Of a stretch of 64,000 bases of DNA, positions 39,694-47,180 are shown piece by piece. Origin of the DNA: Streptomyces sp. IMTB 2501 (lineage in GTDB: Bacteria > Actinomycetota > Actinomycetes > Streptomycetales > Streptomycetaceae). Each line of letters begins with the position of its first letter. Within the stretch, counting starts at the first letter, position 1. The position numbers and the translations under genes were made by a program. Under the pieces are notes generated by a model, which was not told the DNA's origin, made no database searches, and worked only from the letters and a program-made list of their open reading frames with translations. The stretch covers positions 64,576 to 128,575 of the forward strand of contig NZ_MQUS01000029.1 in assembly GCF_001953885.1 (NCBI RefSeq), given 5' to 3'.

Positions 39694-40353
39694 TCAGATC
39701 GCGTTGATCGCCGTGGGCGCTCGTTCCACTCGGGTCAACGCTCTCAGCAACGCGGCTTGGCCGTGCCGCCGGGCTGCGAGCCGGGCCAATAGCACAAGCA
39801 CCGGGTCGAAGGCGTCCTCCGGCAGCTGAGGGACGGCCAGCCCCACGCTGACGGCGAGATCGTCCGTGTGCACGGCGAGCTCCAACATCCGGGTGACCAG
39901 GAAGTCATCGAGACACAGCGCCCATCCCGTCTGCGGCATGAACACGGCCTGGTCGCCTGAACACTCCGCGAGCTTGGTCCGCTGCTCAACGAACGAGGTG
40001 CGGGCAAGCTTTGCCAACCACGATGCGCCCTGGGCCGCGATGCCTTCGCCCTTCGCCCGGATGCCGGCGTTGACCTCCCCGTCGAGCGGTGCATCGATCC
40101 AGGCAGCTCGGGCGTAATGTTCCAGCAGGGGAATCGGCGCCGCTTGGGGCGGGGACTCCTGCAGGGTGGAGTTGACACAGACTTGCAGGACAGGGCTGAC
40201 ACTTAAGATCTGATAGGCGAGGTGGCCGGCCAGGCCGCCGACCGTCATCTTGGCCAACACACTGGGCTGCTCCCACGCCGTGGCGACTTCCGGAGCCTCC
40301 AGCAGTGCTAATGCCTCTTCCGCGGCGCCCAGGTAGGCGTCCATAGCGCTCAT
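39694..40353 (-). CDS. DinB/maleylpyruvate-isomerase-like mycothiol-dependent protein
   Basis: A 219-residue four-helix-bundle protein. MTVGGLAGHLAYQIL carries the first metal-binding His, and LVTRMLELAVHTDDLAVSVG the distal His-x-x-D motif of the mycothiol-dependent maleylpyruvate isomerase N-terminal family. These use mycothiol as thiol cofactor or as S-transfer acceptor. ATG 40353 is preceded by GGAGGG at 5 nt. It is flanked on both sides by integrase remnants, so it may be cargo of a decayed element. The exact reaction is unknown. Confidence 0.8.
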   Translation of the reverse strand: MSAMDAYLGAAEEALALLEAPEVATAWEQPSVLAKMTVGGLAGHLAYQILSVSPVLQVCVNSTLQESPPQAAPIPLLEHYARAAWIDAPLDGEVNAGIRAKGEGIAAQGASWLAKLARTSFVEQRTKLAECSGDQAVFMPQTGWALCLDDFLVTRMLELAVHTDDLAVSVGLAVPQLPEDAFDPVLVLLARLAARRHGQAALLRALTRVERAPTAINAI

Positions 40354-40416
40354 CAAGCCCTCCGTGATCTGAAATCCCCGACATTATGGGCCCTGGGACG
40401 TGGCTGGGCAGCAGTT

Positions 40417-41935
40417 TCACGTTCGGCGGTGACTGTGACGGCCAGGGATGTCAGAGAAGGACGGTATGCCCAGGTCGACCTCGGTGCGGCGGGCGACGAG
40501 GTTGTCGCGGATCTCCTCCAACCGGCCGCGCTGGGCCGGGCCCGGCCGGAGGAGCGAGCAACGAACGCAAGCGTGTTCATGAACACAAGGCTTGAAATTG
40601 CGCGAGCGCAGGTGCCGATGGAGACCTTGTGCTTCTCGAAGTGCGCTAGGAATGCGTCCCATTACTCCTCGGTGGGGGTTCGATACTCATCGCTGGGCCG
40701 AGTGGCCCTGCGGCGGGCGATGAAGGCGCGATGTGCCTCGATGGTCTCGGCCGGGTAGATCGCCTTGTAGCCCATCGTCGTGTCAAGGCTCTTATGCCGC
40801 AGATCTCTTGGGCGATGTGCGGTGGCAAACCGTTCATGATGGCGTCGGTCACGAAGATCCTGCGGAAGTCGTGCGGGGAGAAGACGAGCGGTTCACCGTC
40901 GGCATCGGTCAGGCCCGTGGCGGCCAGCGCGTTGATCAGAAGCTTGCGCAGCGCGGTCGGGGTGAAAGCGCGGTGTTCGGTGCTGATATCGCGCTGGAAC
41001 TGCAGCGGCATCGGCGGGTTCCAGAGCGCTCGTGGACGTCGTAGGAGGTCACCAGTGGGATCGCGCCACTACCTCCTCGCAGGCGGCGGATGATGCTGGA
41101 AAGGACGTCCGCCAGTTCCGGGCTGACCAGCAGGAGCCGTTCACTGTCGGTCTTGGACGGGGCGACCTGCAGCAGGGGCACGACTTCGCCGGTGCTGGGG
41201 AGCCGGTATTCGGTGATGCTGTGGTGGGTCAGTTCCAGGAGCTCCTCGTTGCGGATGCCGGTCAGGCGCAGGACCTCGATTGCGGCGAAGGCCGAGAAGG
41301 CTTCGGTCTCCTCGTAAGTCAGGTTCCGCCGCCGCCCGGTCGATGTCTCCTCGACCCAGGTCAGGTGCCCAGTGGCCTTGGGTGCGACGGCTCTGCGCAA
41401 GGTTCCGGCGGTGTCGGGGATCAGATCCCCGGGCCGGGTGTGCCCGGCAGCAGCCAGTAGTTCGGCTGCGGCGCGTCGCCTGCGGTCGACGGTGTCGGAC
41501 AGCACCGGCAGGAGGGGAGGCCGTTCACGGGTGCGCTGGTCCATCCGGGCCTTGTGGTGTTTGCGGTCCTTGGCCTTGCTCATCTCCTCGTCGCTGATTG
41601 GGCAGGGCACCCACCCACGGCGCCCAGCGGGCTGCCTCTTCCGCAGCCCAGTGGGCGATGTCCAGATAGAAGGCGCGGACGCGGATGAGCTCGTCCTTGG
41701 CGTTCAGCCTGGGGCTGGCGACCTCGACGGCGGTGCCGTATGGACCGATCGTGGTGCGCTTCTTGGTGTCGATGTCTGTCTTCCGGGCTCGGGCCAGTGC
41801 TGGTGGCAGCCGCGGGGAGTCGATGCCTGGTGAGAGCGCTTGTCGGTGTACGAGCGCACGTGGCTCAGGTAAGTACGGATGGACGTGCTCAGTCGTCAGG
41901 CGACTCTGCTGTCCCGCTCGATGGTCATGGGGGCA
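40417..41935 (-). pseudogene. Large tyrosine integrase, multiply frameshifted
   Basis: Reassembling frames gives a nearly whole integrase: TYLSHVRSYTDK, ALSPGIDSPRLPPALARA and TTIGPYGTAVEVASPRLNAK; then ISDEEMSKAKDRKHHKARMD, ATGHLTWVEETSTGRRRN and LRLTGIRNEELLELTHHSIT (first catalytic Arg region); then FSPHDFRRIFVTDAIMNGLP (His-x-x-Arg) and GHKSLDTTMGYKAIYPAET (carrying the catalytic Tyr region); finally CVHEHACVRCSLLRPGPAQR. At least four frameshifts (near 41850, 41020, 40798 and 40620) and a TAA near 40665 break it. The layout equals intact integrases of about 650-700 residues carrying an HEHACVRC Cys motif. Confidence 0.85.
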
Positions 41936-41940
41936 GTTCT

Positions 41941-42570
41941 TCAGCCTGTGGCTGAAGCCGTTGGCGCAGATGCCGACGCCGTAGGAAGCGGGCCGAGCAG
42001 TGCGGCGGTGCACTCCTCGGCGAGGTCCTCGGCGTGGGCGGGGAGGGGATCGCCGGCCCGGAGGTGGCGGCGGACCAGTGAGAGGGGCAGGTCGACCACG
42101 GCGAGCGCGACTCGCTCGGTGGCCTGCTGACCTTCGGCGCCCAGGGCAGTGGCGAGGGAGGCGAGGGAGGCGCGCACACGCTGGTTGCCGCGGTCCGCCC
42201 GCTGGAGGTGTTCCTCGGGCCAGTCGGCGCGCCCGAAGTCCTCGGCGCCGTAGAGGAGGAGAGCGGCCTCCTCCGGGTGGGCGCGGCTCCAGGCGACGAC
42301 ATGCCGTGCCGCCGCACACCCCGACTGCCGCGCGTCGACGCCTGCTCCGAGGGCCTTGAAGTAGCCCTCCTGGAAGCTCTCTACCGTCCGCAGCCACACC
42401 TCGGCGAGCAGCGCGGCCCGTCCGGCGAACCGGTGGTACACCGAACCGCTCGGGGCGCCCACCTCCATGGCGACCGCGGACATCGTCACCGCGGCCGGGC
42501 CCCCTGCGGCAGCCAGTCGCACGGCGGCGTCGAGGAGCTGCTTCACATCGAAGCGGGGTGGTCTTGCCAT
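41941..42570 (-). CDS. TetR-family regulator
   Basis: A 209-residue repressor with HTH FDVKQLLDAAVRLAAAGGPA, VTMSAVAMEVGAPSGSVYHR and FAGRAALLAEVWLRTVESF. The ATG at 42570 lies six nt from a 12-nt perfect palindrome (42577-42588). It is divergent from the SRPBCC-type gene, with 63 nt between starts containing two dyads, so it most likely represses both. The C-terminus ends in an Ala/Ser/Thr-rich tail abutting the integrase remnant and might be slightly altered. Confidence 0.87.
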   Translation of the reverse strand: MARPPRFDVKQLLDAAVRLAAAGGPAAVTMSAVAMEVGAPSGSVYHRFAGRAALLAEVWLRTVESFQEGYFKALGAGVDARQSGCAAARHVVAWSRAHPEEAALLLYGAEDFGRADWPEEHLQRADRGNQRVRASLASLATALGAEGQQATERVALAVVDLPLSLVRRHLRAGDPLPAHAEDLAEECTAALLGPLPTASASAPTASATG

Positions 42571-42576
42571 GAACTA

Positions 42577-42613
42577 GAGAGTACTCTCCACAATATTAGA
42601 GATACGCCTCTAA
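42577..42613. promoter_or_regulatory. Two dyads in the TetR/SRPBCC divergent promoter
   Basis: GAGAGTACTCTC at 42577-42588 (perfect) and TTAGAG-ATACGC-CTCTAA at 42596-42613 (perfect 6-nt arms). Both have TAGAG/CTCTA-like half-sites: TAGAGAGTACTCTC also begins with TAGAG. Likely TetR operators. Confidence 0.65.
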
Positions 42614-42633
42614 AAAGAACCCGAGGAGGACGC

Positions 42634-43116
42634 ATGGGCGTCTACAACGTGCACGAGCGCCTGCTGGCCGCGAAGCGAAGCGAGGTGGGAGCGCTGATAG
42701 ACACCCTGGCGAGCAGTGACGACAAGCTATGGCCGCAGGGCAGCTGGCCGTCGATGGCGTTCGACCGCCCCCTGGCCGCCGGGGCGGCCGGCGGGCACGG
42801 TCCGGTCCGCTACACCGTCGCCGCACATGTCCCCTCGCAATGGGTGCGCTTCACCTTCAGCGGGCCGCGCGGCTTCCACGGATTCCACGAATACGCCGCC
42901 CTGGCCGTCGACGAGGAGCACACGCTACTGCGCCACACCCTCGCCATGGCCGCCCGCGGCCCGGCGCGCCTCACCTGGCCGCTCATCTTCCGCCCCCTCC
43001 ATGACGCCTGCCTGGAGGACAGCCTGGACCTCGCCGAACTGGCCTGTTCGGGCACGGTGGCCCGCCCGGCTCACTGGAGCCGCTACGTACGGCTGCTGCG
43101 CGGCCTCATGCGCTGA
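42634..43116 (+). CDS. SRPBCC-like (START-fold) small protein
   Basis: A 160-residue protein starting MGVYNVHERLLAAKRSEVGA with GAGGAGG before ATG 42634. The pattern LWPQGSWPSMAFDRPL, later VRYTVAAHVPSQWVRFTFSG, FHGFHEYAAL and EEHTLLRHTLAMAARG is the polyketide-cyclase/SRPBCC fold of a hydrophobic-ligand-binding family; the sequence is closest to unnamed actinomycete members. It is under divergent control of a TetR regulator. The function is not known; candidates are ligand sequestration or modification. Confidence 0.7.
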   Translation: MGVYNVHERLLAAKRSEVGALIDTLASSDDKLWPQGSWPSMAFDRPLAAGAAGGHGPVRYTVAAHVPSQWVRFTFSGPRGFHGFHEYAALAVDEEHTLLRHTLAMAARGPARLTWPLIFRPLHDACLEDSLDLAELACSGTVARPAHWSRYVRLLRGLMR

Positions 43117-43133
43117 CCACCGGGCACGCGCGC

Positions 43134-43310
43134 TCACGTCCAGACCGTCCAGAACAGCCCGGCCAGCGTCCGCGACACCGCGTCCAGGCTGGTGTAGTCC
43201 AACGACGGCTGCCGTTCTCGCAGGTAGTCCACGATCAGGTCGCGGACTGGGCGACACCGGATCGGATGCGATCCACGAGTTCTTCGATGCTCAGCCGGCG
43301 GCGGCAAGCC
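43134..43310 (-). pseudogene. Tyrosine-integrase N-terminal fragment
   Basis: Minus frames read CRRRLSIEELVDRIRSG, then VRDLIVDYLRERQPSLDYTS and SLDAVSRTLAGLFWTVWT. This matches the N-terminal segment that in intact large integrases precedes the PGIDSPRLPP block. It is cut off at both ends. The remaining stretch 43311-43732 shows only one further protein-like frame (YRDTGLDTLLASAHDRR, plus strand), which I cannot assign. Confidence 0.5.
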
Positions 43311-43732
43311 CGAATGCCCGGATCGTGGCCGGGGCGTCCTCAGGGAAGACTCCCAAGGCCCGTAGACGAAGGTAGAGCCACTACCGCGACACCGGCCTCG
43401 ACACGCTGCTCGCCTCGGCCCATGACCGCCGCAGCGTTCCACTCGACCGCTTCAAGTCTTTCCTCCAGGCCGAGTTCGCCTGTTCAACCGGGCCGGACTC
43501 CCGTTGCTCCGCAAGCGTGTCCTCCTCGTGGCTTCGTTCACTTCAGGCAATGACGTCAGCGCCGTGTCCACATGATGTCGGGAGGCTGCGGCGTGGTTCC
43601 GCGCGCTATGAGAGCGGGGATGGCTGCTCGTGGCCATCGGCGGCTGCGGCCAGGAGGCCGGCCAGGATCTGAAGGTGGGTGGCCGGACCACGGTAGGCGT
43701 ACGTGGGTTTACCGAGACCCAGAAGGTCGTCC

Positions 43733-44335
43733 CTAGGCCGGTCGTCGTTGCACGGCATCGGCGATAACCGCTGTCACGAGCTTGTTGACGGCGGCCGTGG
43801 TCGGCGGTCCGGGGTCGCGGTCTGCGAACAGGAGATGCCCGCCACCGACCAGGGAGAGGGTGAGTGAGTCGATATCGGCGTCGGCCGCGATGCGGCCCAG
43901 GTCACGCTCGTCGGCCAGATAGACGGAGATCGCAGTCGTTGCCTGGGCGAGGATCGCGATACCGCCTCCTGGCCTGGCTTGCCGCAGCCGTGCGCGCAGC
44001 TCATCCCGGAAGGTGATGAGCGGGATGAGTGCCACCGGAATCGGTCCGAACAGGCTGGCCAGCGCGCTGGTGAGGTTGTCGGCCACCGTGCCAGTTCCGG
44101 CGGACTCACGCAGCACCCTCGCCTGCGTCTCAAGCTGTGCGGCCCGGTCGAGCACGAGGTCGGTGAGGAAGGCGTCGAAGTCGGCGAAGTGCCGATGCAA
44201 GACGCCTTTGGCACAGCCCGCCTCGTCGGTGACGGCCCGGCTGGTCAGCCCGTTCGGCCCGTCCCGCAGAAGCACGCGTTCAGCAGCGTCGAACAGTTGC
44301 TGCCGCGCGTCGCGGAGGTGCACCCCAGTTGGCAC
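43733..44335 (-). CDS. TetR-family regulator, divergent from a methyltransferase
   Basis: A 200-residue repressor: ARQQLFDAAERVLLRDGPNG, LTSRAVTDEAGCAKGVLHRH and FADFDAFLTDLVLDR form the HTH. The start is GTG 44335, with AGAGGA 7 nt upstream. Two strong dyads with shared GTGGGC half-sites lie in the divergent region, the second covering the neighbour's ATG, so it probably represses the methyltransferase gene and itself. Cys in EAGCAKG is within the HTH. Ligand unknown. Confidence 0.87.
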   Translation of the reverse strand: MPTGVHLRDARQQLFDAAERVLLRDGPNGLTSRAVTDEAGCAKGVLHRHFADFDAFLTDLVLDRAAQLETQARVLRESAGTGTVADNLTSALASLFGPIPVALIPLITFRDELRARLRQARPGGGIAILAQATTAISVYLADERDLGRIAADADIDSLTLSLVGGGHLLFADRDPGPPTTAAVNKLVTAVIADAVQRRPA

Positions 44336-44378
44336 TCGCAGATCCTCTCGTGCGGTCAGCCCGATGGCATCCGTTGCC

Positions 44379-44419
44379 TAGTGGGCTTTCGCCCACTAAG
44401 GTGGGCGCATGCCCACCTT
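44379..44419. promoter_or_regulatory. Tandem perfect dyads, TetR/methyltransferase operator
   Basis: TAGTGGGC-TTTC-GCCCACTA (44379-44398) and AAGGTGGGC-GCAT-GCCCACCTT (44398-44419). Both arms are perfect, half-site GTGGGC is shared, and the centres are 20 nt apart. The ATG of the methyltransferase (44409) is inside the second. Confidence 0.75.
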
Positions 44420-45236
44420 ACCGCGAGAACAACCAGAACCATCCCCAGCAGAGCCGCATAAGGCCCGGCGGACGGCCGAGTCGTTCGGCGTGGATGCCCA
44501 ACGCTACGACCAAGCCCGGCCCGCCTACCCCGATGCACTGGGGGCGCGGATCGTCGCAGGGAGCCCCGGGCCCGACGTGCTCGACATCGGCTGCGGCACC
44601 GGCATCGCAGCCCGTCAGTTCCAAGCCGCTGGGTGCACCGTGCTCGGCGTCGAGCCCGATGCGCGGATGGCCGATTTCGCACGAGCCCGTGGCCTGGAGG
44701 TCGAGGTGGCGGCCTTCGAAGCCTGGCAGCCCGCCGGCCGGACGTTCGACTCGGTCGTCGCCGCCCAGTCGTGGCACTGGGTGGATCCGGTCGTCGGCAC
44801 CGTGAAGGCGGCACGTGTACTGCGTCCAGAGGGACGGCTGGCGATCTTCGGGCACGTGTACGAGCCGCCTGCCGAGGTGGCTGAACCGTTTGCCGCTGCC
44901 TTCCGGCGGGTGGCGCCCGACTCCCCGCTCAGCAGTCAACCTGCCCGACGCCCGCTCGACCTCTACCAGGCGGGATACGCGAAGTTCGCCGACAAGATCC
45001 GGGAGACCGAACAGTTCAACGACCCCGAACAGTGGCGATTCGACTGGCAGCAGTCCTACACGCGCGACCAATGGCTGGACCTGCTGCCCACCACCGGCGG
45101 CCTCACCCAACTCCGTCCCGATCAGCTGGCCGAAATACTGGACGCGGTCGGGGACGCCATCGACTCCATGGGCGGGCGCTTCACGATGAACTACACGACT
45201 CTGGCCGCGACCGCCGTGCGCGTCGACACCCCCTGA
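44409..45236 (+). CDS. Class I SAM-dependent methyltransferase (Methyltransferase_11)
   Basis: A 275-residue enzyme. RTAESFGVDAQRYDQARPAY is the typical N-terminal block, motif I is VLDIGCGTGIAARQF, followed by GVEPDARMADFARA and AAQSWHWVDP, and VLRPEGRLAIFGH is the post-motif. This matches the small-molecule methyltransferases that sit beside TetR regulators in actinomycetes. The ATG lies in the centre of an operator palindrome and no Shine-Dalgarno precedes it, so the message is probably leaderless. It is repressed by the divergent TetR. Substrate unknown. Confidence 0.9.
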   Translation: MPTLPREQPEPSPAEPHKARRTAESFGVDAQRYDQARPAYPDALGARIVAGSPGPDVLDIGCGTGIAARQFQAAGCTVLGVEPDARMADFARARGLEVEVAAFEAWQPAGRTFDSVVAAQSWHWVDPVVGTVKAARVLRPEGRLAIFGHVYEPPAEVAEPFAAAFRRVAPDSPLSSQPARRPLDLYQAGYAKFADKIRETEQFNDPEQWRFDWQQSYTRDQWLDLLPTTGGLTQLRPDQLAEILDAVGDAIDSMGGRFTMNYTTLAATAVRVDTP

Positions 45237-45490
45237 GTCCATCCGCCAAGTCGCAGCCGACTTAGGAATCCGCGCGGCCGTTCGATGCTCTGCCGGGCGC
45301 AGGCAGAGTGCGGCCAGCAGCGCGGGCGGCCATACCGGCGAGGGTTGTCGGCCGGGCGGGTGCCGGTGACGACGGGAATGCAGGCGGGACCGGGGTGCTT
45401 CATCGGCGCGGTGTGCGTAAGCAGGGCACCCTGGGTAGCAGTCATCCCCGCGTGATCCGGATGAGCAATTGTCAATAGCTGTGGCTCAGT

Positions 45491-45712
45491 TCACCCTTCT
45501 TCATCTCCGCTCGGGAGGCCGGCTTCCGGCTGCCTGCGTAGACGCCTGATCTCCGCGATGTGCCGGGGTACAGCTTCCCGGGCGGCGGCGTTGAACTGCA
45601 CGTTCTCGTCCCAGCACTCGTCAGCGGTGTCGACGTGGCGGGGGCGCTGGATCAGAGTCGCGGCGACGGTCTCGCGATGGCCGAGCTTCCGGAGGGGCCG
45701 TGTGTCCGTCAT
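45491..45712 (-). CDS. Small hypothetical protein
   Basis: A 73-residue frame beginning MTDTRPLRKLGHRETVAATL, with a charged helical C-terminus (EAVPRHIAEIRRLRRQPE) that ends in acidic residues. Composition is protein-like; the frame extends upstream without a better start. An orphan TetR-like dyad lies 75 nt upstream, so it may be an operator-controlled gene. No family recognised. Confidence 0.35.
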   Translation of the reverse strand: MTDTRPLRKLGHRETVAATLIQRPRHVDTADECWDENVQFNAAAREAVPRHIAEIRRLRRQPEAGLPSGDEEG

Positions 45713-45786
45713 GCCCCGCAGCGGGTCATCAGCACGTCGAGTGCCTCGTTGAGGTATGCGCGGAACTCCCCGCCCTCCAAGGGGCC

Positions 45787-45811
45787 TTACACCGTGTCCT
45801 ACATGGTGTAA
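45787..45811. promoter_or_regulatory. Orphan TetR-type operator
   Basis: TTACACCGTGT-CCT-ACATGGTGTAA: 11-nt arms with one mismatch around a 3-nt centre. No TetR gene is adjacent; the nearest frame is the 73-residue protein ending at 45491. Confidence 0.6.
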
Positions 45812-45845
45812 GCGCGCGCTGATCCTGATTCGGGGGGCGCAAGGG

Positions 45846-45877
45846 GCCGCCCCACCGCGCTGGTGCGGTGGGGCGGC
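45846..45877 (-). terminator. Terminator downstream of the secreted-protein pair
   Basis: A perfect 13-bp stem (GCCGCCCCACCGC / GCGGTGGGGCGGC) with a 6-nt loop, about 70 nt past the stop of the 45948 gene. No U-tract. Confidence 0.75.
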
Positions 45878-45947
45878 TTCGGTCGGGGCTCCCCGGCAGG
45901 GATTAGACACTCATCACGCGGCATCTGCCAGACCTGCGCACCATGAG

Positions 45948-46424
45948 TCAGCACCCGTAGTCAAAGTGCGGGCTGTCGCCGATGTGCATCGTGGATCCCA
46001 CGTAGTAGAAGGCGTGGGCATGCAGGCCCCGATAGCAGCGGATGATCTTCAGTCGAGCCGGTTGGCCTTGCACCGTGTACACGTAGGAGGAACTGCGGGC
46101 GGCGCAGGGATGCCCGTCGTCACGGGGAGCCTCGAGACCTGCGTCACTCCAGATCTCGATGTACATCCTGCAGTTGGAGGGCTGCGGGCCGGGGACGACG
46201 TTGAGATACACATCCGCAGTCACGGCGGAGGTGTTGCGGTCGCTGATGCACACGCCGACATCCCAGCCGTTGACCTTGATGTGCGGATCGCAGCCGCCGG
46301 TCGCGGCTGATGCGGAAGTGGCAGGGAGGAACACTGCCATGAACAACAGCAGCAGAGTTCCCGCGGTCGCGGCGATGGGGTGGCGCGTGAACCTCGGCCC
46401 ACCGACTGCTCGTTGCCGTATCAC
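45948..46424 (-). CDS. Secreted Cys-containing protein, coupled to the DUF2690-like gene
   Basis: A 158-residue secreted protein. Start GTG 46424 overlaps the stop of the upstream gene as GTGA, so it is translationally coupled. VIRQRAV then a hydrophobic core (TAGTLLLLFMAVFLPATSAS) is a signal peptide ending near ASA-ATG. The mature part has six Cys (GGCDP, GVCISD, NCRMY, PCAAR, RCYRG, YGC), suggesting three disulfides, and short beta-strand-like segments (VTADVYLNVV, YVYTVQG). No family recognised. It ends before a strong terminator. Probably works together with the protein encoded immediately upstream. Confidence 0.65.
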   Translation of the reverse strand: MIRQRAVGGPRFTRHPIAATAGTLLLLFMAVFLPATSASAATGGCDPHIKVNGWDVGVCISDRNTSAVTADVYLNVVPGPQPSNCRMYIEIWSDAGLEAPRDDGHPCAARSSSYVYTVQGQPARLKIIRCYRGLHAHAFYYVGSTMHIGDSPHFDYGC

Positions 46425-46915
46425 TTCGTGTACCCGGTGCAGGCACCGTTGTCGCTGTTGACGTCGTTGGCGCATGCCTGCGCCGGCCCCGGCGCGTACA
46501 CCATGTCCGTGTAGTGCTGGCCCCCCGCGGCGATCTCGACGGCCTCGCCCACCTGGAGATGCGGGCTCTGACGCTCCACGTTGACGGCCCACGTGCTCTC
46601 GTAAGCGGCAGTGAAGCGAGTCCAGTTGGTCTTGCAGTGGTTCGACCAGCGCAGTTCGATCTTCCCCCACGGCCTCGTGACGGTGAACCCCGCCACGGTG
46701 ACCGCGTCCGCGTTGCAGCCCTGCTTGATCGGGTCCTGCCTGTCGCAGTTCTTCTGGCTCGGGCTGGTGTAACAGGGGCCGGTCGACGCGGGCTGGGCGG
46801 TTGCCGCGTGGGCACTCGTGGCGGGAAGAAGGAGCAGCCCCGCAGTGGCTACGGACGCGGCCAGAACGCGCAACGTCGTTGCGCGTATCCGGGAATGTGG
46901 CAGCACAGAACGCAT
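46421..46915 (-). CDS. Secreted DUF2690-like protein
   Basis: A 164-residue secreted protein. ATG 46915 with GGAGG 7 nt upstream begins MRSVLPHSRIRATTLRVLAA and a clear signal peptide (cleavage near AHA-ATA). The mature N-terminus has CYTSPSQKNCDRQDPIKQGC then DAVTVAGF, the Cys-x-C-x-x-x-DP-x-x-x-GC pattern of DUF2690, followed by a beta-rich domain with WGKIELRWSNHCKTNWTRF. Such domains occur fused to XRE-type regulators in Streptomyces; here the XRE-type gene is the next one upstream, on the same strand, 266 nt away. Function unknown. Confidence 0.75.
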   Translation of the reverse strand: MRSVLPHSRIRATTLRVLAASVATAGLLLLPATSAHAATAQPASTGPCYTSPSQKNCDRQDPIKQGCNADAVTVAGFTVTRPWGKIELRWSNHCKTNWTRFTAAYESTWAVNVERQSPHLQVGEAVEIAAGGQHYTDMVYAPGPAQACANDVNSDNGACTGYTK

Positions 46916-47026
46916 GGTGAACCTCCGGGAGAGCAGCGGCCCGCTACGACTGCGCGGGATCCTGCCCCACAGGACAGCCACCCGTACGGTGTTCGGCAAG
47001 GGGAAAACAACAGAAGTTGTTCGCTT

Positions 47027-47076
47027 CTGTTCGGACACCGCTGAACAGGGAAAACACTGGCCGTCAGCAACTGTTC
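47027..47076. promoter_or_regulatory. CTGTTC/GAACAG repeat cluster upstream of the DUF2690 gene
   Basis: CTGTTC at 47027, GAACAG at 47043 and CTGTTC at 47071 form two overlapping inverted repeats (spacers 10 and 22 nt), about 110-160 nt upstream of the secreted-protein operon. Possible operator for the adjacent XRE-type regulator. Confidence 0.4.
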
Positions 47077-47180
47077 AACGGTCGTGCTGGGACCGGACGA
47101 AGGACGACCGACAACGGCGTCCGGGTGCTCTGATTCCTGCGGGCCAGCATCCGATACCTCACCCGGCTTTCGCCGCCCGG

